A stretch of DNA of 58,217 nucleotides from Woeseiaceae bacterium (GTDB taxonomy: Bacteria > Pseudomonadota > Gammaproteobacteria > Steroidobacterales > Woeseiaceae), in assembly GCA_028279985.1 (NCBI GenBank), contig JANQMR010000021.1, forward strand, positions 1-58,217, given 5' to 3'. Position 1 is the first letter of the stretch, and each line of letters begins with the position of its first letter. Position numbers and translations under genes: made by a program. The notes under the pieces are model-generated. The model made no database searches. It was not told the origin of the DNA and saw nothing but the letters and a program-made list of their open reading frames with translations. Positions 8,306 to 15,978 of this stretch are shown in pieces.

Positions 8306-10219
8306 TCAGTCCTGGGGAACCTTGCCGGAGCGGGTTGCAACGGCAGCCGACGCCAGCAGGCGGGCCGTGTTGACGGGCTTGCTCATCAGCGTGCAGTTGT
8401 CCAGGGGTCGCGCGTCCATCACGACTTTGGACGTGTCGCCGCTTACGATGAAGGCCGGGATGTCCTCGCCGAAGTGCTTGCGAACGTGAGTGACGGATTC
8501 CACGCCGGTGGAACCGTCGGCCAGATGGTAGTCCGAAATGATCAGTGACGGGATCTTGACGAGTCCCTCGACCACGGCGTCGGCTTCGGCGACCGTGCCG
8601 GCGGTGACGACCTCGTAACCCTCGGCCTCGAGCAGCATGCCCCAGGCGCTGGCCACGTTGGCATCGTCCTCGACCAGCACCACCAAACCGGCGCCGCCCG
8701 GCCGTTCGGCGGTATCGTCGCCCGAATCGGCCTTGCCGGCGTCCTCGATCGAGACCACGAGCGGAACCGTGACCGAGAAACACGACCCCTTACCCGGCGT
8801 CGATTCGACGCCGATGTCGTGTTCCAGCAGGTCCGCAAGCCGGCGCACGATGGCAAGCCCCAGCCCGAACCCCTCCTTGCTCGCGCTCGGCGATGCGCCC
8901 TGGTGGAACTCCTGGAATATCGCTTCGAGCTGGTCCTTTTCTATCCCGATGCCGGTATCCCGGACCTCGACCCGACAATGGCCGTCCAGGTAGGTACACG
9001 ACAGCCGCACACTGCCCTTCTCGGTGTAACGGATCGCGTTGGAAACCAGGTTCTGGATGATCTCGCTCAGCAGGTTCGGATCGCTGCACACCGTCGACGT
9101 GGACGACTCCGCGATGAACACCAGGCCCTTGTGACTCGCCTGCCGGCCGAATTCGGCGGACAGGCGGTCGATCAGGCGCTGAATCGGGAAATCTTCGATC
9201 TCCGGTGTGATCGCACCGGCGTCCAGGCGGCTGATGTCGAGCAGCGAATTCAACAGATTCGTCATCGCCGTCAGCGAATGTTCCTGGCTTTCGATCATGT
9301 CCAGCGCGCGAGCATTGGTGACGGTTCGCCGCAGCGCGCCGTTCAAGAGGCTCAACGCCTGTACCGGCTGCCTGAGATCGTGACTCGCGGCCGCCAGGAA
9401 AGCGCTGTTGGCCTTGTTGGCGCGCTCGGCCTCGAGCCGCGCCTCGTTGATCTCCTGCTCCATCTGCTTGCGCTCGGTCACGTCGCGAATCACGCTGGAG
9501 ACGAAGGTGCCGCTGGACGTGACGGCGGGACTGAGGCTGATCTCGACCGGAAACTCGGTGCCGTCGTTGCGCCTGGCAACGAGATCCAGACCGGCGCCCA
9601 TCGGCCGAAGCTCCGGATCGTCGATGAAGGCGCCGCGGTGCTTCTGGTGTCGCTTGCGCAGACGCTCAGGCAACAGCATCTCGATTTTTCTGCCCAAGAG
9701 CTCGCCGCGGCCGTAGCCGAACATGCGCTCCGCCTGTTCGTTGACGATCGCCATGCGGCCCTTTCGATCGACGATGATCATCGCGTCCGGCGCGGAATCC
9801 AGCAGCGTTCGGAAATACGCCTCGGACGGATCGTCCGGCTGCAGTTCCCGCACCGTGCTTGCAACCAGGATGCCTTCTCCGGTTTTCACCGGCGTCAGCG
9901 CAATCTCGGCGCGGAAATGACTGCCGTTTTTCCGGCAGCCGCGCAGCACCAAGCCCGAGAGCATCGGCCGCGCGTGCGGTACTTCACCGTAGTCCCCGCG
10001 GAGCTTCGCATGCCCGTTTCGCTGACTCTCGGGAATCAGGATCTCGACCTGCTGACCCAGCATCTCGGTCGCCGTATACCCGAACAGCAGCTCCGCTTCC
10101 CGGTTGACGAAAACGATGGCCCCGTCGCCATTGGTGACGACGGTGGCATCGCCACTCGACTGCAAGAGCTCTTCGACGACCTCGAGAGGCAGTTCGGATG
10201 CTGGCATCGGGGAGGTCAT
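8306..10219 (-). CDS. PAS-PAS hybrid sensor histidine kinase with C-terminal receiver
   Basis: A 637-residue soluble kinase with no membrane segment. PAS domains lie at about 10-125 and 130-250. HisKA has H280 in AASHDLRQPVQ. The HATPase_c domain has the N box (QNLVSNAIRYT, about 389-399) and DTGIG at 421-425. A receiver at about 512-630 has D563 and K614. The C-terminal receiver marks a phosphorelay or self-modulating kinase. The FixL/FixJ-like pairing with the regulator at 5918 is inferred from family and proximity. It is divergent from ccoN, with a perfect palindrome in the shared promoter region. The PAS domains could sense oxygen, redox or a ligand; no haem-binding residue can be assigned with confidence. 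Confidence 0.92.
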   Translation of the reverse strand: MTSPMPASELPLEVVEELLQSSGDATVVTNGDGAIVFVNREAELLFGYTATEMLGQQVEILIPESQRNGHAKLRGDYGEVPHARPMLSGLVLRGCRKNGSHFRAEIALTPVKTGEGILVASTVRELQPDDPSEAYFRTLLDSAPDAMIIVDRKGRMAIVNEQAERMFGYGRGELLGRKIEMLLPERLRKRHQKHRGAFIDDPELRPMGAGLDLVARRNDGTEFPVEISLSPAVTSSGTFVSSVIRDVTERKQMEQEINEARLEAERANKANSAFLAAASHDLRQPVQALSLLNGALRRTVTNARALDMIESQEHSLTAMTNLLNSLLDISRLDAGAITPEIEDFPIQRLIDRLSAEFGRQASHKGLVFIAESSTSTVCSDPNLLSEIIQNLVSNAIRYTEKGSVRLSCTYLDGHCRVEVRDTGIGIEKDQLEAIFQEFHQGASPSASKEGFGLGLAIVRRLADLLEHDIGVESTPGKGSCFSVTVPLVVSIEDAGKADSGDDTAERPGGAGLVVLVEDDANVASAWGMLLEAEGYEVVTAGTVAEADAVVEGLVKIPSLIISDYHLADGSTGVESVTHVRKHFGEDIPAFIVSGDTSKVVMDARPLDNCTLMSKPVNTARLLASAAVATRSGKVPQD

Positions 10220-10288
10220 TCCGCTAAAAGCGCGAGAGTATACCGTCGGCCAAACCCTATTTAGAACCCAGCCCGATGCGGAAACGCC

Positions 10289-10306
10289 ATACGTATCGCT
10301 ACGTAT
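10289..10306. promoter_or_regulatory. ATACGTA-N4-TACGTAT palindrome between kinase and ccoN
   Basis: A perfect 7-bp inverted repeat with a 4-nt spacer in the 265-nt divergent region between the hybrid kinase and ccoN. The dyad length suits a dimeric LuxR/FixJ-type regulator. The identity of the binding protein is inference. Confidence 0.45.
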
Positions 10307-10484
10307 ACGGCGGTCGTGCCATCGCTGATAGCCTCGCGCCTGGACATAACCGTACTGAACTCAATCGATTAACGGCAGGCGCCGAGTCGCAAGGCGCCAC
10401 GCGCCGGCCGTCCGTGAGCGCGTTTCCGCCCTCGCGGCTTTCTTCAATATTACCGAACGAGAAGCCAGCCCAAGGGGTCCTGTT

Positions 10485-11900
10485 TTGGAGAGTAAAGCGG
10501 AGTACAACGACAAGGTCGTTCGCCAGTTCGCGATCATGACCATTGTCTGGGGCGTGGTCGGCATGCTCGCGGGTGTCTTTATCGCCGCGCAACTGATCTG
10601 GCCGCAACTGAATTTCGACCTGCCGTATCTGACGTTCAGCCGCCTGCGCCCGCTGCACACCAACGCGGTCATCTTCGCTTTCGGCGGCTGCGCATTGTTC
10701 GCGACATCGTATTATGTCGTGCAGAGAACCTGTCACGTGCGTCTCGCCTTCACCAAGCTGGCTGCGTTCACGTTCTGGGGCTGGCAGCTCGTTATCGTGC
10801 TCGCGGCCATTACCTTGCCGCTCGGGATTACCCAGTCCAAGGAGTACGCGGAGCTCGAGTGGCCGATCGATCTGCTGATCGCGGTGGTCTGGGTCGCTTA
10901 TGCGATCGTGTTCTTCACGACCATAGGCCAGCGCCGGGTCAAGCACATCTACGTCGCGAACTGGTTCTACGGCGCCTTCATCATCACGGTCGCGATACTG
11001 CACATATTCAACAATCTTGCCGTCCCGGTCTCGCTGACCAAGTCCTACATCATCTATACCGGCGTCATCGACGCGATGATGCAGTGGTGGTACGGCCACA
11101 ACGCCGTCGGCTTTTTCCTGACCGCCGGATTCCTGGGCATGATGTATTACTTCGTGCCCAAGCAGGCGGGTCGCCCGGTCTACTCGTACCGGCTGTCGAT
11201 CGTGCACTTCTGGTCGCTGATCGCGGTTTACATGTGGGCCGGTCCGCATCACCTGCACTACACGTCGCTGCCCGATTGGGCACAGACGCTCGGCATGGTG
11301 TTCTCGCTGGTGCTGCTGGCGCCGTCCTGGGGCGGCATGATCAACGGCATCATGACCCTGTCGGGTGCGTGGCACAAGCTGCGTACCGATCCGATCCTGA
11401 AGTTCTTGATCGTATCGCTGTCGTTCTACGGCATGTCCACGTTCGAGGGCCCGATGATGTCCATCAAGACCGTCAACGCGCTGTCGCACTACACCGACTG
11501 GACGATCGGGCACGTGCACTCCGGCGCGCTGGGCTGGGTGGCGATGATGAGCATCGGCTCGCTGTACTCGCTGATCCCGCGGCTTTACAACCGCGACGGC
11601 ATGTACTCGACCAAGCTCATCGACGTGCATTTCTGGACTTCGACGATCGGTGTCGTGCTCTATGCCGTGTCGATGTGGGTATCCGGCATCACGCAGGGAT
11701 TGATGTGGCGCGCGGTCAACGACGACGGCACCCTGACCTACTCCTTCATCGAGGCGCTCAAGTTCACCTATCCGTATTACGGTCTGCGCCTGCTGGGCGG
11801 CTTCCTGTTCTTCGCCGGCATGCTGATCATGGTCTACAACGTCTGGAAGACGGTCAGCGCGCAGAAACCCGTGCCCGTCGCGGTCATGGAACCGGCATAA
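10485..11900 (+). CDS. ccoN: cbb3-type cytochrome c oxidase subunit I
   Basis: A 471-residue polytopic membrane protein, the catalytic haem b/b3-CuB subunit of the high-affinity oxidase. It shows the histidine-rich haem-copper signatures LRPLHTNAV (H58), [18 protein letters not shown] and [11 protein letters not shown]. The length is normal for CcoN. The start is taken as TTG at 10485 because an AAGGGG Shine-Dalgarno sequence precedes it by about 8 nt and no in-frame ATG lies near. It is the first gene of ccoNOQP and is followed after 14 nt by ccoO. Confidence 0.97.
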   Translation: MESKAEYNDKVVRQFAIMTIVWGVVGMLAGVFIAAQLIWPQLNFDLPYLTFSRLRPLHTNAVIFAFGGCALFATSYYVVQRTCHVRLAFTKLAAFTFWGWQLVIVLAAITLPLGITQSKEYAELEWPIDLLIAVVWVAYAIVFFTTIGQRRVKHIYVANWFYGAFIITVAILHIFNNLAVPVSLTKSYIIYTGVIDAMMQWWYGHNAVGFFLTAGFLGMMYYFVPKQAGRPVYSYRLSIVHFWSLIAVYMWAGPHHLHYTSLPDWAQTLGMVFSLVLLAPSWGGMINGIMTLSGAWHKLRTDPILKFLIVSLSFYGMSTFEGPMMSIKTVNALSHYTDWTIGHVHSGALGWVAMMSIGSLYSLIPRLYNRDGMYSTKLIDVHFWTSTIGVVLYAVSMWVSGITQGLMWRAVNDDGTLTYSFIEALKFTYPYYGLRLLGGFLFFAGMLIMVYNVWKTVSAQKPVPVAVMEPA

Positions 11901-11914
11901 AGGAGCGATCGTCG

Positions 11915-12523
11915 ATGCGTCACGAAACAATCGAGAAAAACATCAACCTGATGATGGTGCTGATCATCGTCGCCGTCAGCATCGGCGGGATCGTCGAGAT
12001 CGTACCGTTGATGTTCTCGTCCGACGCGACGGAGCCGGCCGAGGGTATCGAGCCCTACTCGCCGCTGCGGCTGGCCGGCCGCGACGTTTACGTTCGCGAA
12101 GGCTGTTACAACTGCCATTCGCAGCAGATCCGTCCGTTCCGCAGCGAGACCGAGCGTTACGGGCCGTATTCGGTCGCCGGGGAGTTCGTCTACGACCGGC
12201 CGTTTCAGTTCGGCTCCAAGCGCACCGGGCCGGACCTCGCCCGGGTCGGCGGTCGTTACAGCGACGACTGGCACCGCCTGCATCTCATCGATCCTCGAGT
12301 GCTGGTGCCCGAATCGAACATGCCGGGCTATCCGTGGCTGGAGGAGCGAATCGTGGACCCCGAGCTGCTGACGGCCAAGCTCAAGACCCTGAAGCTGCTC
12401 GGCGATCCTTACACCGACGAGCAGATCGCAGGCGCGGCCGCGGCCGTCGAAGGCAAGACGGAAATGGACGCGCTGATCGCCTACCTGCAAGGGCTGGGCA
12501 TCAACCGCAGTAATCGTCGCTAG
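11915..12523 (+). CDS. ccoO: cbb3-type cytochrome c oxidase subunit II (mono-haem cytochrome c)
   Basis: A 202-residue subunit with an N-terminal anchor (about 12-33) and one c-type haem site, CYNCH at 64-68, plus the methionine-bearing [10 protein letters not shown] loop as sixth ligand region. It passes electrons from CcoP to CcoN. The ATG at 11915 is preceded by AAGGAG at 11900-11905. The open frame continues upstream within ccoN but has no CcoO similarity there. Confidence 0.97.
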   Translation: MRHETIEKNINLMMVLIIVAVSIGGIVEIVPLMFSSDATEPAEGIEPYSPLRLAGRDVYVREGCYNCHSQQIRPFRSETERYGPYSVAGEFVYDRPFQFGSKRTGPDLARVGGRYSDDWHRLHLIDPRVLVPESNMPGYPWLEERIVDPELLTAKLKTLKLLGDPYTDEQIAGAAAAVEGKTEMDALIAYLQGLGINRSNRR

Positions 12524-12534
12524 CGAGCAGAACA

Positions 12535-12705
12535 TTGGATATCAACGACTTTCGCGGCCTGATGACGGCAGCCATCCTGTTTGCCTTCATCGGCATATGG
12601 GTGTGGGCCTGGAGCAAGCGGCGTCGATCCGATTTCGAGGAAAGCGCGCGCCTGCCCCTGGAGGAGGACCGACCCCTCACCGACAATCACCGGGAGAAAA
12701 CCTGA
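12535..12705 (+). CDS. ccoQ: cbb3-type oxidase small subunit CcoQ
   Basis: A 56-residue protein starting at TTG 12535 and ending at TGA 12703-12705. It has one membrane helix (about 10-26, AAILFAFIGIWVWAW) followed by a charged cytoplasmic tail. Size, topology and position between ccoO and ccoP identify CcoQ, which stabilises the complex. The stop codon overlaps the ccoP ATG by one base. An alternative start is the internal ATG at codon 10, but that would cut into the helix. Confidence 0.88.
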   Translation: MDINDFRGLMTAAILFAFIGIWVWAWSKRRRSDFEESARLPLEEDRPLTDNHREKT

Positions 12706-13604
12706 TGCCTGCGTTCTGGAGCTGGTTCATCGCCGGCGGCACGATACTGTTTATCATCTGGTGTGTCTGGCTCGTGAGCTGGTCGGCCAAGCAGGGGCCG
12801 GTGCAGAAAACCGATTCCGACCTGGTCGGCCACCGCTGGGACGGCGATCTCGAAGAGTGGAACAACCCGACGCCGAGGTGGTGGTTGTACCTGTACTTCC
12901 TGACGATCATCTTCACCATCGCTTACGTGATCGCATTCCCCGGCCTGGGCGCTTTCGACGGCGTGCTGGGCTGGTCGCAAGAGGGTCAGTACGAGCGGGA
13001 GATGGCGGACGCAGCCGCGCGTTACGAACCGATTTACGCCAACTTCGCCGAGATGGAATTCGAAGCGCTGGCGGCCCACCCGGACGCCAATGCGCTGGGC
13101 GCCAGCCTTTATGCGAGCTACTGCACGACCTGCCACGGGTCGGACGCGAGAGGCGCGCGCGGTTACCCGAACCTGACCGACGACGACTGGATCTGGGGCA
13201 ATAGCGAACAGCAACTCTACGCTTCGATCTTCAACGGCCGCACCGCCGTGATGCCGCCGGTGCCCGCCGCATTCGCGAACGGCGAAGCGGAGCTCAGGAA
13301 CCTGACACGTTACGTGCGTAGCCTTTCCGGCTTGGTCGAAGCCGACGATGCCGCCGAAGCCAAGGCGCCGGTATTCGCGACGTATTGCGCCACCTGCCAC
13401 GGCGCCGACGGCACCGGCAATCCGCTCCTGGGCGGACCGAATCTGACCGACGACGTCTGGCTCTACGGCGGTTCCGAGGAAGACGTGTATACGAGCCTGG
13501 CCGAGGGCAGAAACGGCATCATGCCGGCCCACGGACAACTATTGGGTGAGAACCGCACCAAAATCCTGGCTGCTTACGTCTATAGCCTGTCGGCGGGTCG
13601 GTAG
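12705..13604 (+). CDS. ccoP: cbb3-type cytochrome c oxidase subunit III (di-haem cytochrome c)
   Basis: A 299-residue subunit with two N-terminal membrane segments (about 7-25 and 60-80) and two c-type haem sites, CTTCH at 140-144 and CATCH at 228-232. It receives electrons from soluble cytochromes. The start ATG overlaps the ccoQ stop. Its own stop codon lies inside the first unit of a 14-bp tandem repeat. Confidence 0.97.
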   Translation: MPAFWSWFIAGGTILFIIWCVWLVSWSAKQGPVQKTDSDLVGHRWDGDLEEWNNPTPRWWLYLYFLTIIFTIAYVIAFPGLGAFDGVLGWSQEGQYEREMADAAARYEPIYANFAEMEFEALAAHPDANALGASLYASYCTTCHGSDARGARGYPNLTDDDWIWGNSEQQLYASIFNGRTAVMPPVPAAFANGEAELRNLTRYVRSLSGLVEADDAAEAKAPVFATYCATCHGADGTGNPLLGGPNLTDDVWLYGGSEEDVYTSLAEGRNGIMPAHGQLLGENRTKILAAYVYSLSAGR

Positions 13605-13641
13605 ACAATTGCCGGTAGACAATTGCCGGTAAACGATTGGA
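13600..13641. repeat. Three 14-bp tandem repeats at the 3' end of ccoP
   Basis: Units start at 13600, 13614 and 13628. The first two are identical (GGTAGACAATTGCC) and the third is diverged (GGTAAACGATTGGA). The TAG of the first unit is the ccoP stop codon. Confidence 0.85.
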
Positions 13642-13678
13642 CGAGAGACAAGCAGAAGGGTCTGCCTCGAGGGCTAGA

Positions 13679-13966
13679 GTGATTCAGGAGCAGTATCGCG
13701 GCGCAAGACAGTGGAGTCGTAATGCCCAGGCGATTGCAATCGTCGTCTGGATCTCGTTCCTGACGGCCGCCGTTGCCACGATGTTGTTCTTTGCGGTCTT
13801 CGATCCGGCGGAGTTCGGTATCCAGCTTCACGCCGACGCCGAGATCGCCCGCGAAGCCGGTTACGCGGCCGGTTTCTTTTTCTTCTGGGTGCTATCCGCC
13901 GCCTGCTCGGCCGTTACGGCATGGTTGGTTCGCACCGCACCCAAGCGTGACCGACGAAACCGCTAA
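13679..13966 (+). CDS. Small two-helix membrane protein in the cco locus
   Basis: A 95-residue protein with two predicted membrane helices (about 14-40 and 58-80) and a basic C-terminus (KRDRRNR). I do not recognise a family. It sits between ccoP and ccoG, 5 nt upstream of ccoG, so it is co-transcribed and could assist cbb3 assembly. I chose GTG 13679 because GAGGG lies 5 nt upstream. A TTG at 13637 would add 14 residues but has no Shine-Dalgarno sequence and lies inside the repeat. Confidence 0.7.
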   Translation: MIQEQYRGARQWSRNAQAIAIVVWISFLTAAVATMLFFAVFDPAEFGIQLHADAEIAREAGYAAGFFFFWVLSAACSAVTAWLVRTAPKRDRRNR

Positions 13967-13971
13967 ACGAC

Positions 13972-15366
13972 ATGGCAACGGACACCAAACCTGCCGAGGC
14001 GCAACCCGCTTCGCTGTACGCCAGCGCGGAGAAGATTTATCCGCGGGAGATGAAAGGCCGCTTCGCCAACCTGTCGGCGCTGTCCACTGTCGTCCTGCTG
14101 GGATTGTTCTACGTCGTACCGTGGCTGAGCTGGGACGATCGTCAGGCCTTTTTGTTCGATCTCCCGGCGCGCAAGTTTTACCTGCTCGGTGTCACCTTGT
14201 GGCCGCAGGATTTTCTGTACCTGGCGCTGTTGTTGATCATCGCCGCGGTATCCCTGTTTTTTTTCACCGCACTGGCCGGACGCCTCTTTTGCGGTTTTGC
14301 CTGCCCGCAAACCGTCTGGACCGAAGCTTTCATCTGGATGGAACAGCTCACCGAGGGAACGCGCTCGCAGCGCATGAAACTCGACAAGGCCCCGTGGAGC
14401 TTCGACAAGTTCCGCAAGAAGTTCTCCAAGCAGTTTCTCTGGATCGGCTTCTCGCTGTTCACCGGTTTCACCTTCGTCGGTTATTTCACACCGATCCGCG
14501 AGCTGGGCGGTGAGCTTTTCAATCTGACGGCGGGCGGTTGGGCCTGGTTCTGGACCCTGTTCTACGGTTTCGCCACCTACGGCAACGCCGGCTACATGCG
14601 CGAGCAGGTCTGCAAGTACATGTGCCCGTATGCGCGCTTCCAGAGCGCGATGTTCGACCACGACACGCTGATCATCTCCTACGACGAAAAACGCGGCGAG
14701 CCGCGCGGCGGCCGGAAGCGGTCGGTCGATCACAAGGCCGCGGGCCTCGGCGACTGTATCGACTGTACGCTCTGCGTCCAGGTCTGCCCAACCGGCATCG
14801 ATATCCGCGACGGCCTGCAGTACGAGTGCATCGCCTGTGCGGCCTGCATCGACGCCTGCGATTCGGTGATGGACAAAATGGGCTATCCACGCGGACTGGT
14901 GCGTTATACGACCGAGAATGCCGTCACGGGCGGGAAGACCCGAATCTTGAGACCGCGAATCTTCGTTTACGCAGCCTTGCTGACCGTCCTGGTCGGCGGC
15001 CTCGTCACCTTGATGGCCACGCGGACGCCGCTGATCCTGGATGTCCTGCGCGATCGTAATGCGCTCTATCGCGAGGTGTCGGGCGGCCTGATCGAGAACA
15101 GCTACACCTTCAAGATCGTCAACCAGCGGAACGAAGGACGGAGTTTCCGCCTGTCCCTGGACAGCGATTCCGGATTGACGCTGGACGGCGTACCCGACGT
15201 GGTCCACGTCGAGGCCGGCGCGGTACGCTCGCTGCCGGTGAGCATCCGCGGTACGCGCGAGGACACGTCCGGCATCTCCGACATCAGGATCACGCTGACG
15301 GATCTCGAGGATCCCTCCGTCAGTGTCATCGAAGACAGCCGGTTCATCGGACCGGTGAACCGGTAA
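13972..15366 (+). CDS. ccoG: Cytochrome c oxidase accessory protein CcoG (FixG)
   Basis: A 464-residue membrane iron-sulfur protein needed for copper delivery to cbb3 oxidase. It has several membrane helices in the first 220 residues, a cysteine pair region FCGFACPQT, the CKYMCPYARFQ motif, and ferredoxin-like clusters CIDCTLCVQVCPTG and CIACAACIDACD. The C-terminal third is an immunoglobulin-like periplasmic domain (from about 375). The length is typical. It is first in ccoGHIS and its stop codon lies in a short tandem repeat. Confidence 0.96.
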   Translation: MATDTKPAEAQPASLYASAEKIYPREMKGRFANLSALSTVVLLGLFYVVPWLSWDDRQAFLFDLPARKFYLLGVTLWPQDFLYLALLLIIAAVSLFFFTALAGRLFCGFACPQTVWTEAFIWMEQLTEGTRSQRMKLDKAPWSFDKFRKKFSKQFLWIGFSLFTGFTFVGYFTPIRELGGELFNLTAGGWAWFWTLFYGFATYGNAGYMREQVCKYMCPYARFQSAMFDHDTLIISYDEKRGEPRGGRKRSVDHKAAGLGDCIDCTLCVQVCPTGIDIRDGLQYECIACAACIDACDSVMDKMGYPRGLVRYTTENAVTGGKTRILRPRIFVYAALLTVLVGGLVTLMATRTPLILDVLRDRNALYREVSGGLIENSYTFKIVNQRNEGRSFRLSLDSDSGLTLDGVPDVVHVEAGAVRSLPVSIRGTREDTSGISDIRITLTDLEDPSVSVIEDSRFIGPVNR

Positions 15367-15400
15367 ATGGACCGGTAAATGGACCGGTACACCGGTAAAT
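15349..15400. repeat. GGACCGGT...CGGTAAAT tandem repeats at the 3' end of ccoG
   Basis: 20-, 12- and 20-nt units start at 15349, 15369 and 15381. All begin GGACCGGT and end in GTAAAT. The ccoG stop codon TAA is in the first unit. The copies create tiny frames reading MDR-stop. Confidence 0.8.
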
Positions 15401-15441
15401 TCGACGCCGGGTAGATTAGCGAATCGGTAAACTCGACACCA

Positions 15442-15978
15442 ATGGACGAACTAGACAGCAAACCCTGGTACCGCCAGTTCTGGCCGTGGTTCCTGATCTG
15501 CCTGCCGGGCGCGGCGGTCGTCGCCAGTCTGTACACCTTGTCGCTGGCCGTGCGAACCAGCGATTCGCTGGTCGTCGTCGCGGACGACGAGGGTGTCGAT
15601 GTCGTCACCGAACGTAACCTCGCCGCCGAGCGGCGGGCGAAAAGCCTCGGGCTCGAAGCATTGATTGCGATCGATCCCGGCAGCGGTGCGGTGAATGCAA
15701 CGCTGATCGGCACGGCGACGGCGGATTGGCCGGATACCCTCGAGCTCCTGTTCTCGCATCCGGCATTCGCGGATCGGGACCAGCGGGTTACCCTTGCCAA
15801 GGCACCTCCCGACGCGGACGGCAACCCGACCTGGTCCGGCCACGTCCTGTCGATAGCCGGCGGGCGCTGGTATCTGGTGCTGCGCTCCGGGGACGACTGG
15901 CGGCTGAACGGTGTCTGGTCGGGCAAGCCGACGGTCAGGCTGATTCCGGCCGGCGCGAGCGGCGATGGCGACGCTTGA
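15442..15978 (+). CDS. ccoH: Cytochrome oxidase maturation protein FixH/CcoH
   Basis: A 178-residue protein with one N-terminal membrane helix (about 13-36, WPWFLICLPGAAVVAS) and a periplasmic FixH domain. It contains the characteristic PWYRQFWPWFL start and WYLVLRS and DDWRLNGVW motifs. FixH stabilises the cbb3 assembly intermediate. It overlaps ccoI by 14 nt, indicating translational coupling. Confidence 0.93.
   Translation: MDELDSKPWYRQFWPWFLICLPGAAVVASLYTLSLAVRTSDSLVVVADDEGVDVVTERNLAAERRAKSLGLEALIAIDPGSGAVNATLIGTATADWPDTLELLFSHPAFADRDQRVTLAKAPPDADGNPTWSGHVLSIAGGRWYLVLRSGDDWRLNGVWSGKPTVRLIPAGASGDGDA

Noticed and set aside
8819..10264. 481-residue plus-strand frame over the sensor kinase
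   Set aside because: Shadow frame of the kinase; composition is atypical and there is no recognisable fold.
10220..10484. FNR/ANR box upstream of ccoN
   Set aside because: No TTGAT-N4-ATCAA match; TCAATCGATTAA does not fit the consensus.
10299..11930. 543-residue minus-strand frame over ccoN
   Set aside because: Extremely biased shadow frame (Arg, His, Asp); ccoN is certain.
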